51,150 nucleotides of DNA from assembly GCA_938005315.1 (NCBI GenBank), contig CALLOB010000031.1:1-51150 (forward strand). Reading direction: 5' to 3'. Made by a program: the position numbers and the translations under genes. Shown in pieces: positions 34,942-43,437 of this stretch (positions are counted from its first letter, which is position 1; each line of letters opens with the position of its first letter). The notes beneath the pieces were generated by a model. That model worked only from the letters and a program-made list of their open reading frames with translations, was not told where the DNA came from and searched no databases. This stretch comes from an uncultured Phycisphaerae bacterium. GTDB lineage: Bacteria > Planctomycetota > Phycisphaerae > UBA1845 > PWPN01.

Positions 34942-35346
34942 TTGCACTTCACCCTGACGGGGCGGCACATTGAGATCACCGAAAGCATGCGTCAATATGC
35001 CCAGGAGAAGTCCGTCAAGCTGGCCAGATTCTATGATCGGCTGGAATCGATCGACATGATCCTGGACCGCGAGCCGACCAAGTTCCGCATCGAGATGGTG
35101 GCGAGGGCCGACCACCGGCACACGTTCGTGGCCCAGGTGGACGCGGATGACTATTACGAGACGGTTGACCTGGTGACGGAAAAGCTGGAAGCCCAGCTTC
35201 GCCGGCACAAGGAGAAAGTGCGCAATCGCAAACACGCCGGCAAGGGCGAAGAGGGCGAGGCGGAGGCGCGGGAGCCCCGAGCGGCGCCTGACGGCGGGGG
35301 GGAGGCTGACGGAGGGGGGGAGGCTGACGGACGTTCCGGGGCGTGA
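34942..35346 (+). CDS. hpf: Ribosome hibernation promoting factor (HPF/RaiA/YfiA family)
   Basis: This 134-aa protein is of the short-to-middle HPF class: LHFTLTGRHIEITESMRQYA, KLARFYDRLESIDMIL, VDADDYYETVDLVTEKLEAQLRRHKEK. It binds the 30S decoding site in stationary phase and inactivates ribosomes. The C-terminus has a tandem GGGEADG repeat followed by a short acidic/glycine tail, instead of the long dimerisation domain. The start is TTG at 34942, seven bases after GAAGGAGG; no ATG in frame fits the family N-terminus. It precedes ptsN by 80 bases, an arrangement known from rpoN-hpf-ptsN clusters; rpoN is not here. Confidence 0.93.
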   Translation: MHFTLTGRHIEITESMRQYAQEKSVKLARFYDRLESIDMILDREPTKFRIEMVARADHRHTFVAQVDADDYYETVDLVTEKLEAQLRRHKEKVRNRKHAGKGEEGEAEAREPRAAPDGGGEADGGGEADGRSGA

Positions 35347-35427
35347 GAACAGGTCCGGGGATGGTGGCCGGGAGCGGCGTGTGGCCGGATGTTCCGGCCG
35401 GTTTGCCCCGGAGACAAGGGTCTAAGC

Positions 35428-35901
35428 ATGAAGCTCTCCGATTTCATTGTGGCGGATGCGGTGATTTCCGAACTCAGCGCGGTGGATCGCAATGGCGTGA
35501 TTCGCGAGATGGTGGACGCGCTGGCCAAGTGCATCGGGCTGAGCGAGAAGGACGCGGCCACGGTCGCCCGAGAGGCGATTCAGCGCGAGAACAAGGGCAG
35601 CACGGGCTTCGGAAAAGGCGTGGCGGTTCCGCACGTGAAGCATGAGAGCATCAAGCGTATCGCGGCGACGATCGGGCGGTCCAGCGCCGGCGTGGACTTC
35701 GCGGCCCTGGACCGCGCCCCGGTCTATATCGTGGTGTTGCTATTGAGTCCCCCGGACAACGCGGACCAGCATCTGGCCTGCATGGAGAACATCTTCCGAC
35801 ACCTCCAGCGGGACAACTTTCGGCGTTTTCTGCGCCAGGCGGCCTCGAAAGAGGAGATCATCGAACTGATTCGCGAGGCCGACGAGCTGCCGGCGGGCTG
35901 A
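35428..35901 (+). CDS. ptsN: PTS system nitrogen-type EIIA (PtsN)
   Basis: This 157-aa protein is the EIIA domain of the fructose/mannitol family in its stand-alone regulatory form. The phosphorylated His is His69 in GVAVPHVKH, equivalent to His73 of E. coli PtsN; ENKGSTGFGKGVAVPH and VYIVVLLLSPPDNADQHL are typical. EIIA-Ntr takes phosphate from NPr/HPr and controls partners such as potassium transport and kinases without moving sugar. ATG 35428 has AAGGG eight bases upstream. The next genes encode HPr and enzyme I, so the phosphate chain is complete in one operon. Confidence 0.93.
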   Translation: MKLSDFIVADAVISELSAVDRNGVIREMVDALAKCIGLSEKDAATVAREAIQRENKGSTGFGKGVAVPHVKHESIKRIAATIGRSSAGVDFAALDRAPVYIVVLLLSPPDNADQHLACMENIFRHLQRDNFRRFLRQAASKEEIIELIREADELPAG

Positions 35902-35986
35902 CGGCGGGTCCGACCGCCGCCGCATCCGCCGGGCGGGCGTCCGGCGGCGTACCCGCGGGGCCGTCCGCAAGACGTCGGGAAGTACG

Positions 35987-36259
35987 TTGACCAGCGAGGT
36001 GCGAACTGTCGTTGTGCCGAATTCGCAGGGCCTGCACGCCCGGCCGGTGATGCGTTTCGTCGATCTGGCGAACAGGTTCACCTCCCGGGTGCAGGTCCGC
36101 AAGGGTGAGTTCGCCGTCGACGGCAAGAATCCGATGGAAATGATGCTCCTGGAGGCTTCCTGCGGCACCCGCCTGGACGTGACGGCCGAGGGCCCGGACG
36201 CCGCCGACGCCGTCGAGGCCCTGGCCAGGCTTGTCGAGAGCGGCTTCGGCGAGACCTGA
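35987..36259 (+). CDS. ptsH: HPr-type phosphocarrier
   Basis: This 90-aa protein carries phosphate from enzyme I to EIIA. NSQGLHARPVMRFVDLANRF holds the active His17. The regulatory Ser46 position, 31 residues further, is Asn48 (KNPMEMM), so HPr kinase cannot phosphorylate it there. The length is normal. The track-based start TTG 35987 has GGGA five bases upstream; GTG 35999 is an alternative. It follows ptsN by 85 bases and precedes ptsI by 45 bases. The name ptsH is used for HPr in general; an NPr role is likely here because only PtsN is nearby. Confidence 0.9.
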   Translation: MTSEVRTVVVPNSQGLHARPVMRFVDLANRFTSRVQVRKGEFAVDGKNPMEMMLLEASCGTRLDVTAEGPDAADAVEALARLVESGFGET

Positions 36260-36304
36260 TGGCGGGCACACCCCGGCCGATGGCGCCGGGGCAGGACGGA
36301 CGGC

Positions 36305-38044
36305 ATGGAGATCAAGAAGGGCATCGCGGTCTCGCCCGGCGTGGTGATCGCCGAGGCGGTGGTCCTGGACGCGGAGGACTACCGGATTCCGCGCAAGACC
36401 GTCGAGGCCGGCGAGGTGGAAGGCGAACTGGAGCGGCTGGCCGAGGCGTTCGAGACCTCGATCCGCGAACTGGACTCGTTGCGCGACGCCACCGCCCATC
36501 AGCTCGGCAAGGACATCGCCTCGATCTTCGATTTTCATCACGGGGTTCTGACCCAGCAAAGCATCCGGGAGCAGATCCGGGGCATGGTCCGCGAACGGTA
36601 CTGTTCGGCCGCGCAGGCGGTGCACGAGGTGCTGCAGGGCTACCAGCGGCGCTTTCTCAAGATGAAGGACGCGCTGCTGCGGGAGCGGGTCAAGGACGTG
36701 CGCGATATCGAGCGGCGGCTGCTTCGCCACCTGGTGGGCAACGTCGGAGAGGATCTTTCCCGCCTCGAGGAGCCGGCGATTTTGATTGCCCACGACCTGA
36801 CGCCTTCGCAGAGCGCCAACCTGGCCAAGACCCGGATTCTCGGGCTGGCGATGGACGTCGGCGGCCTGACGACTCACACGGCCATCGTAGTCCGATCGAT
36901 GGGCATTCCCGCGGTCATGGGCCTGACGGACATCTCCGGCGTGGTCTCCGGCGGCGACACGGTCATCCTGGACGGCACCAAGGGGCTGGTGGTGGTGCGG
37001 CCGGACGAGACCATGCTTGCCGAGTACCGGCAGGAGAAGGAACGGATCCAGGTCGCGGTGCTGGGGCTCAACGAGCTGAAGGACAAGCCGGCGGTCACCC
37101 GCGATGGGGTGGAGGTGTCGCTGGTCGCGAACATCGAGTTCCCGTACGAGGCCCGCAAGGCGATCGAGAAGGGGGCCCAGGGCATCGGTCTGTACCGCAC
37201 GGAGTTCCTGTACCTCCGCAGCGAGGTCGAGCCTACCGAACAGGAGCACGTGGACGCCTACCGGGAGGTGATCCATGCCGTGGGCGGCTGGCCGGTGGTC
37301 ATCCGGACGCTGGACCTGGGGGCGGACAAGTACACCCAGTCGCAGAGCCTGGAGCCGGAGCGCAACCCGTTCCTGGGGCTGCGGTCGATCCGTTACTGCC
37401 TGCAGAACCTCGAGCCGTTCAAAGTCCAGCTGCGGGCCATTCTGCGGACCTCGCTGGAGGGGGACGTGCGGATCATGTTTCCGCTGATTTCCAGCCTCAT
37501 GGAGCTTCGCCAGGCGAAAATGGCCCTGGGGGATGCCATGGAGGATCTGGAGGAAACGGGTATCCCCTTCAGGCGGGAGATGCCGATCGGTATAATGGTG
37601 GAAACGCCGGCGGCGGGCCTGATGATCCGCGAGCTGCTGCGTGAAGTCGACTTCGTGAGCCTGGGAACCAACGACCTGATTCAATACACCGTCGCCGTGG
37701 ACCGTAGCAATGAGAAAGTCGCCTCGCTGTACACCGCATCGCATCCGGCGGTGCTGCGGCTGCTGCGGGACGTGGTCCGCGAATGCAACCGGGCGGGGGT
37801 GCCGTGCAGCCTGTGCGGCGAGATGGCTGGCGAGCCGATGTACACCCTGTTCCTGATGGGCATCGGACTCAAGCAGTTCTCCATGGCTCCCGGGGACATC
37901 CCGGAGATCAAGAAGATCATCCGCTCGACGACGATGGCCCATGCCACGAAGGTGGCCAAGCGGGTTCTGGGCTTCGATACCGACCGGCAGGTAACCAACT
38001 ATCTCCGCGACGAGACGCGCAAGATCGCTCCGGAGGCCTTGTGA
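36305..38044 (+). CDS. ptsI: PEP-protein phosphotransferase, enzyme I
   Basis: This 579-aa enzyme starts the PTS chain by taking phosphate from phosphoenolpyruvate. It has the N-terminal HPr-binding domain, the active His191 in DVGGLTTHTAIVVRSMGIPA (E. coli His189), and the C-terminal PEP-binding barrel with GLYRTEFLYL, IRTLDLGADK, VETPAAGLMI, SLGTNDLIQYTVAVDR and the Cys-containing CSLCGEMAGEP. Length is normal. With ptsN and HPr upstream and no EIIB or EIIC, the operon looks like a regulatory PTS. The next gene follows by about 80 bases. Confidence 0.97.
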   Translation: MEIKKGIAVSPGVVIAEAVVLDAEDYRIPRKTVEAGEVEGELERLAEAFETSIRELDSLRDATAHQLGKDIASIFDFHHGVLTQQSIREQIRGMVRERYCSAAQAVHEVLQGYQRRFLKMKDALLRERVKDVRDIERRLLRHLVGNVGEDLSRLEEPAILIAHDLTPSQSANLAKTRILGLAMDVGGLTTHTAIVVRSMGIPAVMGLTDISGVVSGGDTVILDGTKGLVVVRPDETMLAEYRQEKERIQVAVLGLNELKDKPAVTRDGVEVSLVANIEFPYEARKAIEKGAQGIGLYRTEFLYLRSEVEPTEQEHVDAYREVIHAVGGWPVVIRTLDLGADKYTQSQSLEPERNPFLGLRSIRYCLQNLEPFKVQLRAILRTSLEGDVRIMFPLISSLMELRQAKMALGDAMEDLEETGIPFRREMPIGIMVETPAAGLMIRELLREVDFVSLGTNDLIQYTVAVDRSNEKVASLYTASHPAVLRLLRDVVRECNRAGVPCSLCGEMAGEPMYTLFLMGIGLKQFSMAPGDIPEIKKIIRSTTMAHATKVAKRVLGFDTDRQVTNYLRDETRKIAPEAL

Positions 38045-38126
38045 CCGGACAATGCGCGACGGCGGGCCGTCGCGTCATCGAACTCGTGCCCCTCGGGGCC
38101 GAACGCGGCATGGGGCCGGGCCGTGC

Positions 38127-38870
38127 GTGACGGACCCGGCGGACAGTGGATCCATCGAGGAATTCATAAAGCAGTTTGAGGAACTGAAGATCGAGTCGCG
38201 GTACAGGGTGGCGGTTCGCTTCGCAGTTCAGGGAGACCTGAGATTCATCTCGCATCACGACACGATGCGAATGTTCGAGAGGGCCTTGGTGCGAGCCGGC
38301 CTGCCGCTTCGCTATTCCGGCGGGTTCAACCCCCGTCCCAGGATATCGCTTCCAGTGCCCCGCCCGGTCGGCGTGGCCACGGAGGCCGACATTCTGGTGC
38401 TGGAGCTGGCCGAGCCCGTCGATCCCGTGGACGTGGTGTCGTCGCTCGCAGCGCAGCTGCCGCGGGGCGTGCGTCTGATAGGGGCCTGGGAGATCCGAAG
38501 CGGTCGAGGATATCGTATCGATGCCGTGGAATACGCGGTCGAGCCGGCACTGGATCTGGCCACGCGTGCGGAACCCGCCCTGAAGCGTCTCCTGGAATCA
38601 GAGACTTGGATCGTAAGCCGCAAGGCTCGTGACCGGGAGGGAGCCCGGCCGACGGACGTGCGCCCCTGCCTGGTGGATGCCGGCATACACGGCGGCGTCA
38701 TCCGTTGGCGTGTGCGCGTGGAAGGCGGCTCCATCCGTCCGGGCGAGTTCCTGGCGGCGATCGGCCTGGACCCCGCCGCATGGCGGCACCGCGTGACGCG
38801 CACGGGCATCATCGGTGGCCAGTGCGATACGGACGGGGGCCAGGACCCATCGGCCCCGCCAGAATCCTGA
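38127..38870 (+). CDS. DUF2344 protein, stand-alone partner of a radical SAM tRNA/RNA-linked family (TIGR03936)
   Basis: This 247-aa protein matches the C-terminal domain often fused to a radical SAM protein: RVAVRFAVQGDLRFISHHDTMR, FERALVRAGLPLRYSGGFNPRPRISL and PVGVATEADILVLEL. In many bacteria the gene lies beside the ribonuclease E/G gene, as here (RNase gene starts 62 bases downstream). The radical SAM partner is not in the window. The start is uncertain: GTG 38127 was chosen, though ATG 38052 is also open in frame. Function is unknown; a role in RNA modification is inferred from the family neighbourhood. Confidence 0.8.
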   Translation: MTDPADSGSIEEFIKQFEELKIESRYRVAVRFAVQGDLRFISHHDTMRMFERALVRAGLPLRYSGGFNPRPRISLPVPRPVGVATEADILVLELAEPVDPVDVVSSLAAQLPRGVRLIGAWEIRSGRGYRIDAVEYAVEPALDLATRAEPALKRLLESETWIVSRKARDREGARPTDVRPCLVDAGIHGGVIRWRVRVEGGSIRPGEFLAAIGLDPAAWRHRVTRTGIIGGQCDTDGGQDPSAPPES

Positions 38871-38932
38871 TTCTCGGAACCCCAAGCCTCACACCGCGGC
38901 TGGCGACATGGAGGTCGAGAAAGCCCAGCATC

Positions 38933-41416
38933 ATGACACCATCGAAACAACCCAGGACATCGGACGTACCCAAGCCCAGACATGCCCGCAGTCGCCGATC
39001 CCGGCGGCCGGCCGGGGTTGAGGCGGAGGCCCCGCCGCTTCTCGAGCCGCCCGCGGCCGAGCCGCAGCTGGAGCAGGCCGGACCGGCGGCCGTGACGGAG
39101 ATTCCGGCCGCGGCGTCCGCGCATCAGCCATCAGAAGGCGGCAGCGCGGAGGACACGCCGCGTTCGGCGGTGGCGGAAACGCCGCCGCGAGAAAAACGGC
39201 GCGGTTCGCGTCGCGGACGTCGTGGCGGGCGGGCCAGCCCGGCCGAGACGGTTGCAGCTCCCCCGCCGGCCGGACCATCTGCGGGAATCGATGCGCCGCC
39301 CCGGGAGCCGGAGGAACGCGCGTTTTCTGTCCCCCTGGCCGCGACGTCGGAGGAGTTCGGGTTCGGCTGGGGTATTCTGGAAGAACCGGCGATTCCATCG
39401 GCTCCCCCGCCGCAGGAGCCGGTTGCACGGCCGGCGGATCAGGCGCAGGAAGACCCGATTTCCCCTACTCAGCCGCACGCGGCGGACGGGGCCCAGGGGC
39501 AAGCCGCGCCCGCCGATTCCGGTGGTCGGCCGCCGATTCAGAACGGGGTCGAGGCGGCGGTCAGTCCGGTCGAAACGACCGAGGCTGTCCCGCCCACCGG
39601 CGAGGGGCGCCGGAGACGGCGTCGTCGGCGGCGGGGGCGTCGTCGTCGCAACGGTGACGGGGTGAACGCGGACGGCAGCCGCGTGGAGGCGACGTCCTCT
39701 CCGGCGCCGGTGGCGGCCGCGGCCGCGCTGGCGGCCGGGATGCCGGCGGACGGGGAGGAGCCGGCGCCGGAACTGGGGACCGGCGAACGGACGATGCTGA
39801 TCAACGTCGCCGACGGCGACGAGTGCCGGATCGCGATTCTCCACCAGGGGCGGCTGGAGGAGCTGTTCATCGAGCGGGCCAGCACGGAGTCGCACGTCGG
39901 CAACATCTACAAGGGCCGTGTGGTCAATGTGGAGCCCAGCATCCAGGCGGCGTTCATCGACTTCGGGCTCCCGAAGAACGGCTTCCTGCACGTTTCGGAC
40001 CTGCAGCCCCAGTATTTCCCCGAGAGCATGCGCCACGTGGAGGACGTGGGGCGCAAGACCCCGCGGCGGGAGCGTCCGCCCATCCAGCGGTGCCTGCGTC
40101 GCGGTCAGGAGATCATCGTCCAGGTGATCAAGGAGGGGATCGGCACCAAGGGCCCGACCCTCAGCAGCTACATCTCCATCCCCGGCCGATACCTGGTGAT
40201 GATGCCCGGCATGAGCCGCCTGGGCGTGTCCCGGCGAATCGAGGACGAGGAGACCCGGCGCAAGATGCGGCGGATCCTCGACGAGCTCGATCTGCCCAAG
40301 GACATGGGCTTCATCCTGCGGACGGCGGGTATCGATCAGACCAAGCGCGAGCTGCAACGGGATCTCAACTACCTGCAGAGGCTCTGGAAGGTGGTGGCCG
40401 ACCGGATCCGCACTGAGCGGGCGCCGTGCGAGCTGTACCAGGAATCGGACCTGGTGATCCGCACGATCCGGGACGTGTACTCCTCTGACTTCGGCAAGAT
40501 CATCGTGGATGACGAGGCCACGGCCCGCAAGGCCCGCGAGTTTCTGGCCATCGCCATGCCGCGGGTGAATCCGCCGGTGGAGTTCTACAAGGGCGCTACG
40601 CCGCTGTTCCACCACTATGGCATCGAGGCCGAGATCGAGCGCATCAATTCCCGTCACGTGCCGCTGCCCTCGGGCGGGTCGCTGGTCATCGAGTCGACCG
40701 AAGCGCTGGTGGCCATCGACGTGAACAGCGGACGCTACCGGGAGCACGATGACGCCGAGGAGACCGCCTACCGGATCAACCTGGAGGCGGCGGAGGAGAT
40801 CGCCCGACAGCTGCGGCTTCGCGATCTGGGGGGCCTGATCCTGTGCGACTTCATCGACATGCGGATGGAGAAGCACCGGCGCGGCGTGGAGCGGGCTCTG
40901 CGCGACGCGCTCAAGAAGCACAAGGAGCGGGCCAAGTGCCTGCGGATGAGCCAGTTCGGCATCGTCGAGATGACCCGGCAGCGGACGCGTCCGTCCATCA
41001 AGCGGAGCATCTACCAGGACTGCCCGTACTGCCGGGGTGCCGGGCTGGTCAAGAACCCCGAGTCGATGGTGCTGGAGGTGATGAGGCTGCTGCGCCTGGC
41101 AGTGCATCACGAGCAGGTGGACCGCGTGGAGGTGCGGGTGTCCCGCGACGTGGCCCACCTGTTGCAGAACCGCAAGCGGGCGGCGATCCATGAACTGGAA
41201 CAGCAGACCGGGCGCCGGATCATGATCCGCGCGGACGGGAACCTCGGGCCGGATCAGTACGCCTTCGAGGTCATCGATCGTCGCGGCGGCACGATCCCGC
41301 TGATCGCCCCCACGTCGACGGCCCGGACGCCCCTGCCGACGTCCAAGCGAGCAATGCCCGCGCCGGAGTTTGGCGAGGACTCCGAGCAGGACGAGATGCC
41401 GTCGGTGTTCGAGTGA
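38933..41416 (+). CDS. rng: Ribonuclease E/G family protein with long N-terminal extension
   Basis: This 827-aa enzyme has an RNase E/G core (about residues 285-790) preceded by about 280 residues that are Pro, Ala and Glu-rich with two Arg-rich blocks (RRGSRRGRRGGR; GRRRRRRRRRRGRRRRNG). The core shows an S1 fold (HVGNIYKGRVVNVEPSIQAA), an extra segment inside it, the catalytic Asp596 (VAIDVNSG) and Asp639 (CDFIDM), and the zinc-link CPYC (Cys697 and Cys700). The spacings 43 and 58 equal those of E. coli Asp303, Asp346 and Cys404. It cleaves single-stranded, 5'-monophosphate RNA in rRNA maturation and mRNA decay. The Arg-rich extension probably binds RNA or partners. The start ATG 38933 has only a weak Shine-Dalgarno. 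Confidence 0.96.
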   Translation: MTPSKQPRTSDVPKPRHARSRRSRRPAGVEAEAPPLLEPPAAEPQLEQAGPAAVTEIPAAASAHQPSEGGSAEDTPRSAVAETPPREKRRGSRRGRRGGRASPAETVAAPPPAGPSAGIDAPPREPEERAFSVPLAATSEEFGFGWGILEEPAIPSAPPPQEPVARPADQAQEDPISPTQPHAADGAQGQAAPADSGGRPPIQNGVEAAVSPVETTEAVPPTGEGRRRRRRRRRGRRRRNGDGVNADGSRVEATSSPAPVAAAAALAAGMPADGEEPAPELGTGERTMLINVADGDECRIAILHQGRLEELFIERASTESHVGNIYKGRVVNVEPSIQAAFIDFGLPKNGFLHVSDLQPQYFPESMRHVEDVGRKTPRRERPPIQRCLRRGQEIIVQVIKEGIGTKGPTLSSYISIPGRYLVMMPGMSRLGVSRRIEDEETRRKMRRILDELDLPKDMGFILRTAGIDQTKRELQRDLNYLQRLWKVVADRIRTERAPCELYQESDLVIRTIRDVYSSDFGKIIVDDEATARKAREFLAIAMPRVNPPVEFYKGATPLFHHYGIEAEIERINSRHVPLPSGGSLVIESTEALVAIDVNSGRYREHDDAEETAYRINLEAAEEIARQLRLRDLGGLILCDFIDMRMEKHRRGVERALRDALKKHKERAKCLRMSQFGIVEMTRQRTRPSIKRSIYQDCPYCRGAGLVKNPESMVLEVMRLLRLAVHHEQVDRVEVRVSRDVAHLLQNRKRAAIHELEQQTGRRIMIRADGNLGPDQYAFEVIDRRGGTIPLIAPTSTARTPLPTSKRAMPAPEFGEDSEQDEMPSVFE

Positions 41417-41517
41417 ACCGGTGCGGAGGGCGGCGGCGGAACGGTCGGAATGGCGAGCGGCAGGCGGCGGCCGGAGTCGCGGACGACCGCCGTCCAGGCC
41501 AAGGGTGCGCAGCCGAT

Positions 41518-41730
41518 TCAGAGTCGCATCAGCCCGCCGACACCGGTGAGAAAATCGGTCAGCAGGCCGCCGATGTCGTCTGCTCCCAGACCGCTCTGCC
41601 CGCCGGTGACCCACTGGTAGATGCCGGTGCGCACCGAATCCTTGAGCATCGGACCGCACTGAACCTCGTTGAGCACGCCGCCGGCCAGGCCTGTGGCCAT
41701 CAGCAGGCGAACCCAATGGCTGGCTTTCAT
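41518..41730 (-). CDS. Small secreted protein of unknown function
   Basis: This 70-aa protein has an N-terminal hydrophobic segment (HWVRLLMATGLAGGVLN) followed by a Cys (EVQCGPMLKDS), which could be a lipoprotein or signal-peptide site, and a Gly-rich second half ending LLTDFLTGVGGLMRL. TGGAG lies eight bases upstream of the ATG. A strong extended -10 promoter lies upstream. Small exported proteins of this style are frequent in planctomycetes; I cannot name the function. Confidence 0.65.
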   Translation of the reverse strand: MKASHWVRLLMATGLAGGVLNEVQCGPMLKDSVRTGIYQWVTGGQSGLGADDIGGLLTDFLTGVGGLMRL

Positions 41731-41816
41731 GTCAGGCTCCAGGTCGCGCGGGCCCTTGCGGCTCAGGGCGCCGTGCGGGCATGTGCTTCGGGCGGCGGAG
41801 AACCGCCTCGGGCATG

Positions 41817-41825
41817 ATTATAGCA
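41817..41825 (-). promoter_or_regulatory. Extended -10 promoter of the small secreted protein gene
   Basis: On the minus strand TGCTATAAT is a perfect extended -10 element. The -35 at 17 bases (TGGCGG) is weak, which is usual with an extended -10. The leader would be about 80 bases and contains a short GGCGG-agaa-CCGCC hairpin. Confidence 0.6.
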
Positions 41826-41887
41826 GGGCCCTTCGCCGGCCGCCAGCCGGTGAACGTTCACGAACGGCCTCGGGTGGTCCCGGGGGT

Positions 41888-42703
41888 TTACCCGGGGGCC
41901 GCGGCGGCCAGATAGACGTCGTACCGCACCGATCGGGCGTCGAAATGCAACTGCGGGCGGGGCCATGGTCCCCGGTCGTGCAACCGGCGCTTGACCACCA
42001 CGCGGCGGCGGGCCGCTCCAATCGCCGCCTCGAGCAGCGAAGCGGCGTCCTCATCGGCACCGGTAACCAGCCGGCAGACGCGCATCTCCTTCCCGGCCAG
42101 GGCGGACTTCGAGCGGGGCGGGAACATGGTGTCGATGTAGACGACATCCGGTCTCTGATGCTCCGCGAGGGCGGCTATGAGCTCGCGGGCATCGCCCTCG
42201 ACCAGGCAGAGCCGCGGCCTGAGCCACGATCCCACCGCCGGGTCCTCCCCGGCCCGCCGGAGGGCGTCGCGAAGCATGGCCGCGATGACCGGGTTGCGTT
42301 CCACGGCAGTCACGCGGCAGCCGGCCGCGGCCATGACGAAGGCGTCCCGGGCCAGGCCGGCGGTCGCGTCGATGACTTCCAGCGGCTGCCCGCGGAATCC
42401 GACGGCCCGCAGCAGCGGCTGCCGGCCGGCGCGGACGGAGGCCCGGCGGCGCATCCGGGGGCTCAGAAAATCAGGCCGGACGCCCAAAACACGGGGTTGC
42501 GACGGGTCGCGAAGTTCCAGTCCGCGCGGCGTGACCACCAGCAGGGCGGCTGCGCAGCCAACTTGCGCCGGCTCGAGGCGCGGCACACTCAGCCGGGCGG
42601 CCAGGTCGTCGGCGGCGGCGCGCAGCGCAGGTTCATCGGGGTCGGCAGTCACGGCAACAACGGCTGGAACCAAAGCGGGTCTCCGCATGCCTCCCGGGCG
42701 CAC
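41888..42703 (-). CDS. rsmJ: 16S rRNA (guanine1516-N2)-methyltransferase
   Basis: This 271-aa protein matches RsmJ (YhiQ), which methylates G1516 of 16S rRNA with S-adenosylmethionine. VIDATAGLARDAFVMAAAGCRVTAVERNPVIAAML is close to the E. coli block, and DVVYIDTMFPPRSKSALAGKEMR and RRVVVKRRLHD follow in order. The start is probably GTG 42703, directly after the upstream stop codon, or ATG 42688. It is the last gene of the ECF operon, an unusual partner for an rRNA methyltransferase. Confidence 0.93.
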   Translation of the reverse strand: MRPGGMRRPALVPAVVAVTADPDEPALRAAADDLAARLSVPRLEPAQVGCAAALLVVTPRGLELRDPSQPRVLGVRPDFLSPRMRRRASVRAGRQPLLRAVGFRGQPLEVIDATAGLARDAFVMAAAGCRVTAVERNPVIAAMLRDALRRAGEDPAVGSWLRPRLCLVEGDARELIAALAEHQRPDVVYIDTMFPPRSKSALAGKEMRVCRLVTGADEDAASLLEAAIGAARRRVVVKRRLHDRGPWPRPQLHFDARSVRYDVYLAAAAPG

Positions 42704-43174
42704 TCAGGACGGCGCCGAAGCGGCGGCGGGCCCGGGAACGTCCGACAGAGGGGGCAGCCATTGGGCACGCTTGTCGCGGATCCAGATCTCCCATCGGGCG
42801 GCCTGGTCGGGTTTGAGGGTCTCGGCGATTTCACGCTGGATCTGGTCCAGCTCGGATTCCAGACGCGGCCGGAACTCCCGGCGGATTTCCTGCAGCGCGG
42901 CATGCCGCCGGCGGAGGATGCTTTCCACCGCCTGGACCTGCCCGGGGGTGAGATCCAGCACCCGCCGCAGCCTTCCGGCGGCCGCGGCCGGGAAGGTCTC
43001 CGGGTGGGTGAAGCCGTACTGGAAACGTTTGACGATCACGATGGTGGCCAGCCCGGCGCCGATGGCCGCTCCGCTGAGCAGCAGGCTCAGAGCCAGAAGG
43101 ACCGACGGCCAGCGGCGCCGCCGGGGCGGGGCGTGGGCCGGGGGATGGCCAATGGTCTCGATGTTGTCGCTCAT
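42704..43174 (-). CDS. CnrX/Spy-like periplasmic sensor candidate
   Basis: This 156-aa protein has a Pro/Arg-rich cytoplasmic tail, one membrane helix (VLLALSLLLSGAAIGAGLATIVIV, about 26-49) and a periplasmic helical domain: LRRVLDLTPGQVQAVESILR, RRHAALQEIRREFRPRLE, DQIQREIAETLKPDQAARWE. The LTPGQ helix-turn pattern and length match the heavy-metal-resistance/CnrX and Spy-like family, where the helical hairpin binds metal or unfolded protein. No clear His-rich metal site is visible. The ATG overlaps the stop of the 88-aa gene (ATGA). In the cnr system the equivalent protein controls the anti-sigma factor. Confidence 0.75.
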   Translation of the reverse strand: MSDNIETIGHPPAHAPPRRRRWPSVLLALSLLLSGAAIGAGLATIVIVKRFQYGFTHPETFPAAAAGRLRRVLDLTPGQVQAVESILRRRHAALQEIRREFRPRLESELDQIQREIAETLKPDQAARWEIWIRDKRAQWLPPLSDVPGPAAASAPS

Positions 43175-43437
43175 GGCCTCACCACATTGATATCGATCGA
43201 GCACAACAGGCCGGTCATCGGGTCGGTCATGCCCGACCACGCGCGCGCGGCCACGAAAACCAGGCCTACGGCCGCCGCCGCGGACAGCGAGGCGGCCACG
43301 GCCAGCGGCCGCAGGCTTTCGTTGGCCGGACGTGCGATCCGCGCGAGCACGGCGGCGCGGACGTCCATCTCCGGCGCGGCTTGGCGGCGGGCCAGACGGA
43401 CCAGTTCCAGGAACCACTCCTGTTTCGCGTCGTTCAT
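43171..43437 (-). CDS. Small single-span membrane protein, probable anti-sigma factor
   Basis: This 88-aa protein has a cytoplasmic helical N-terminus (MNDAKQEWFLELVRLARRQA) and one membrane helix (LAVAASLSAAAAVGLVFVAA, about 45-64). Size, topology and placement directly after an ECF sigma gene match the short anti-sigma factors of CnrY type. Its start and stop overlap its neighbours by ATGA on both sides. No zinc-binding anti-sigma motif (HxxxCxxC) is present, so it would not be a ZAS-type factor. The role is inferred from context. Confidence 0.7.
   Translation of the reverse strand: MNDAKQEWFLELVRLARRQAAPEMDVRAAVLARIARPANESLRPLAVAASLSAAAAVGLVFVAARAWSGMTDPMTGLLCSIDINVVRP

Noticed and set aside
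39131..41716. 861-codon minus-strand frame opposite RNase E/G
   Set aside because: Shadow of a gene whose catalytic spacing matches E. coli exactly.
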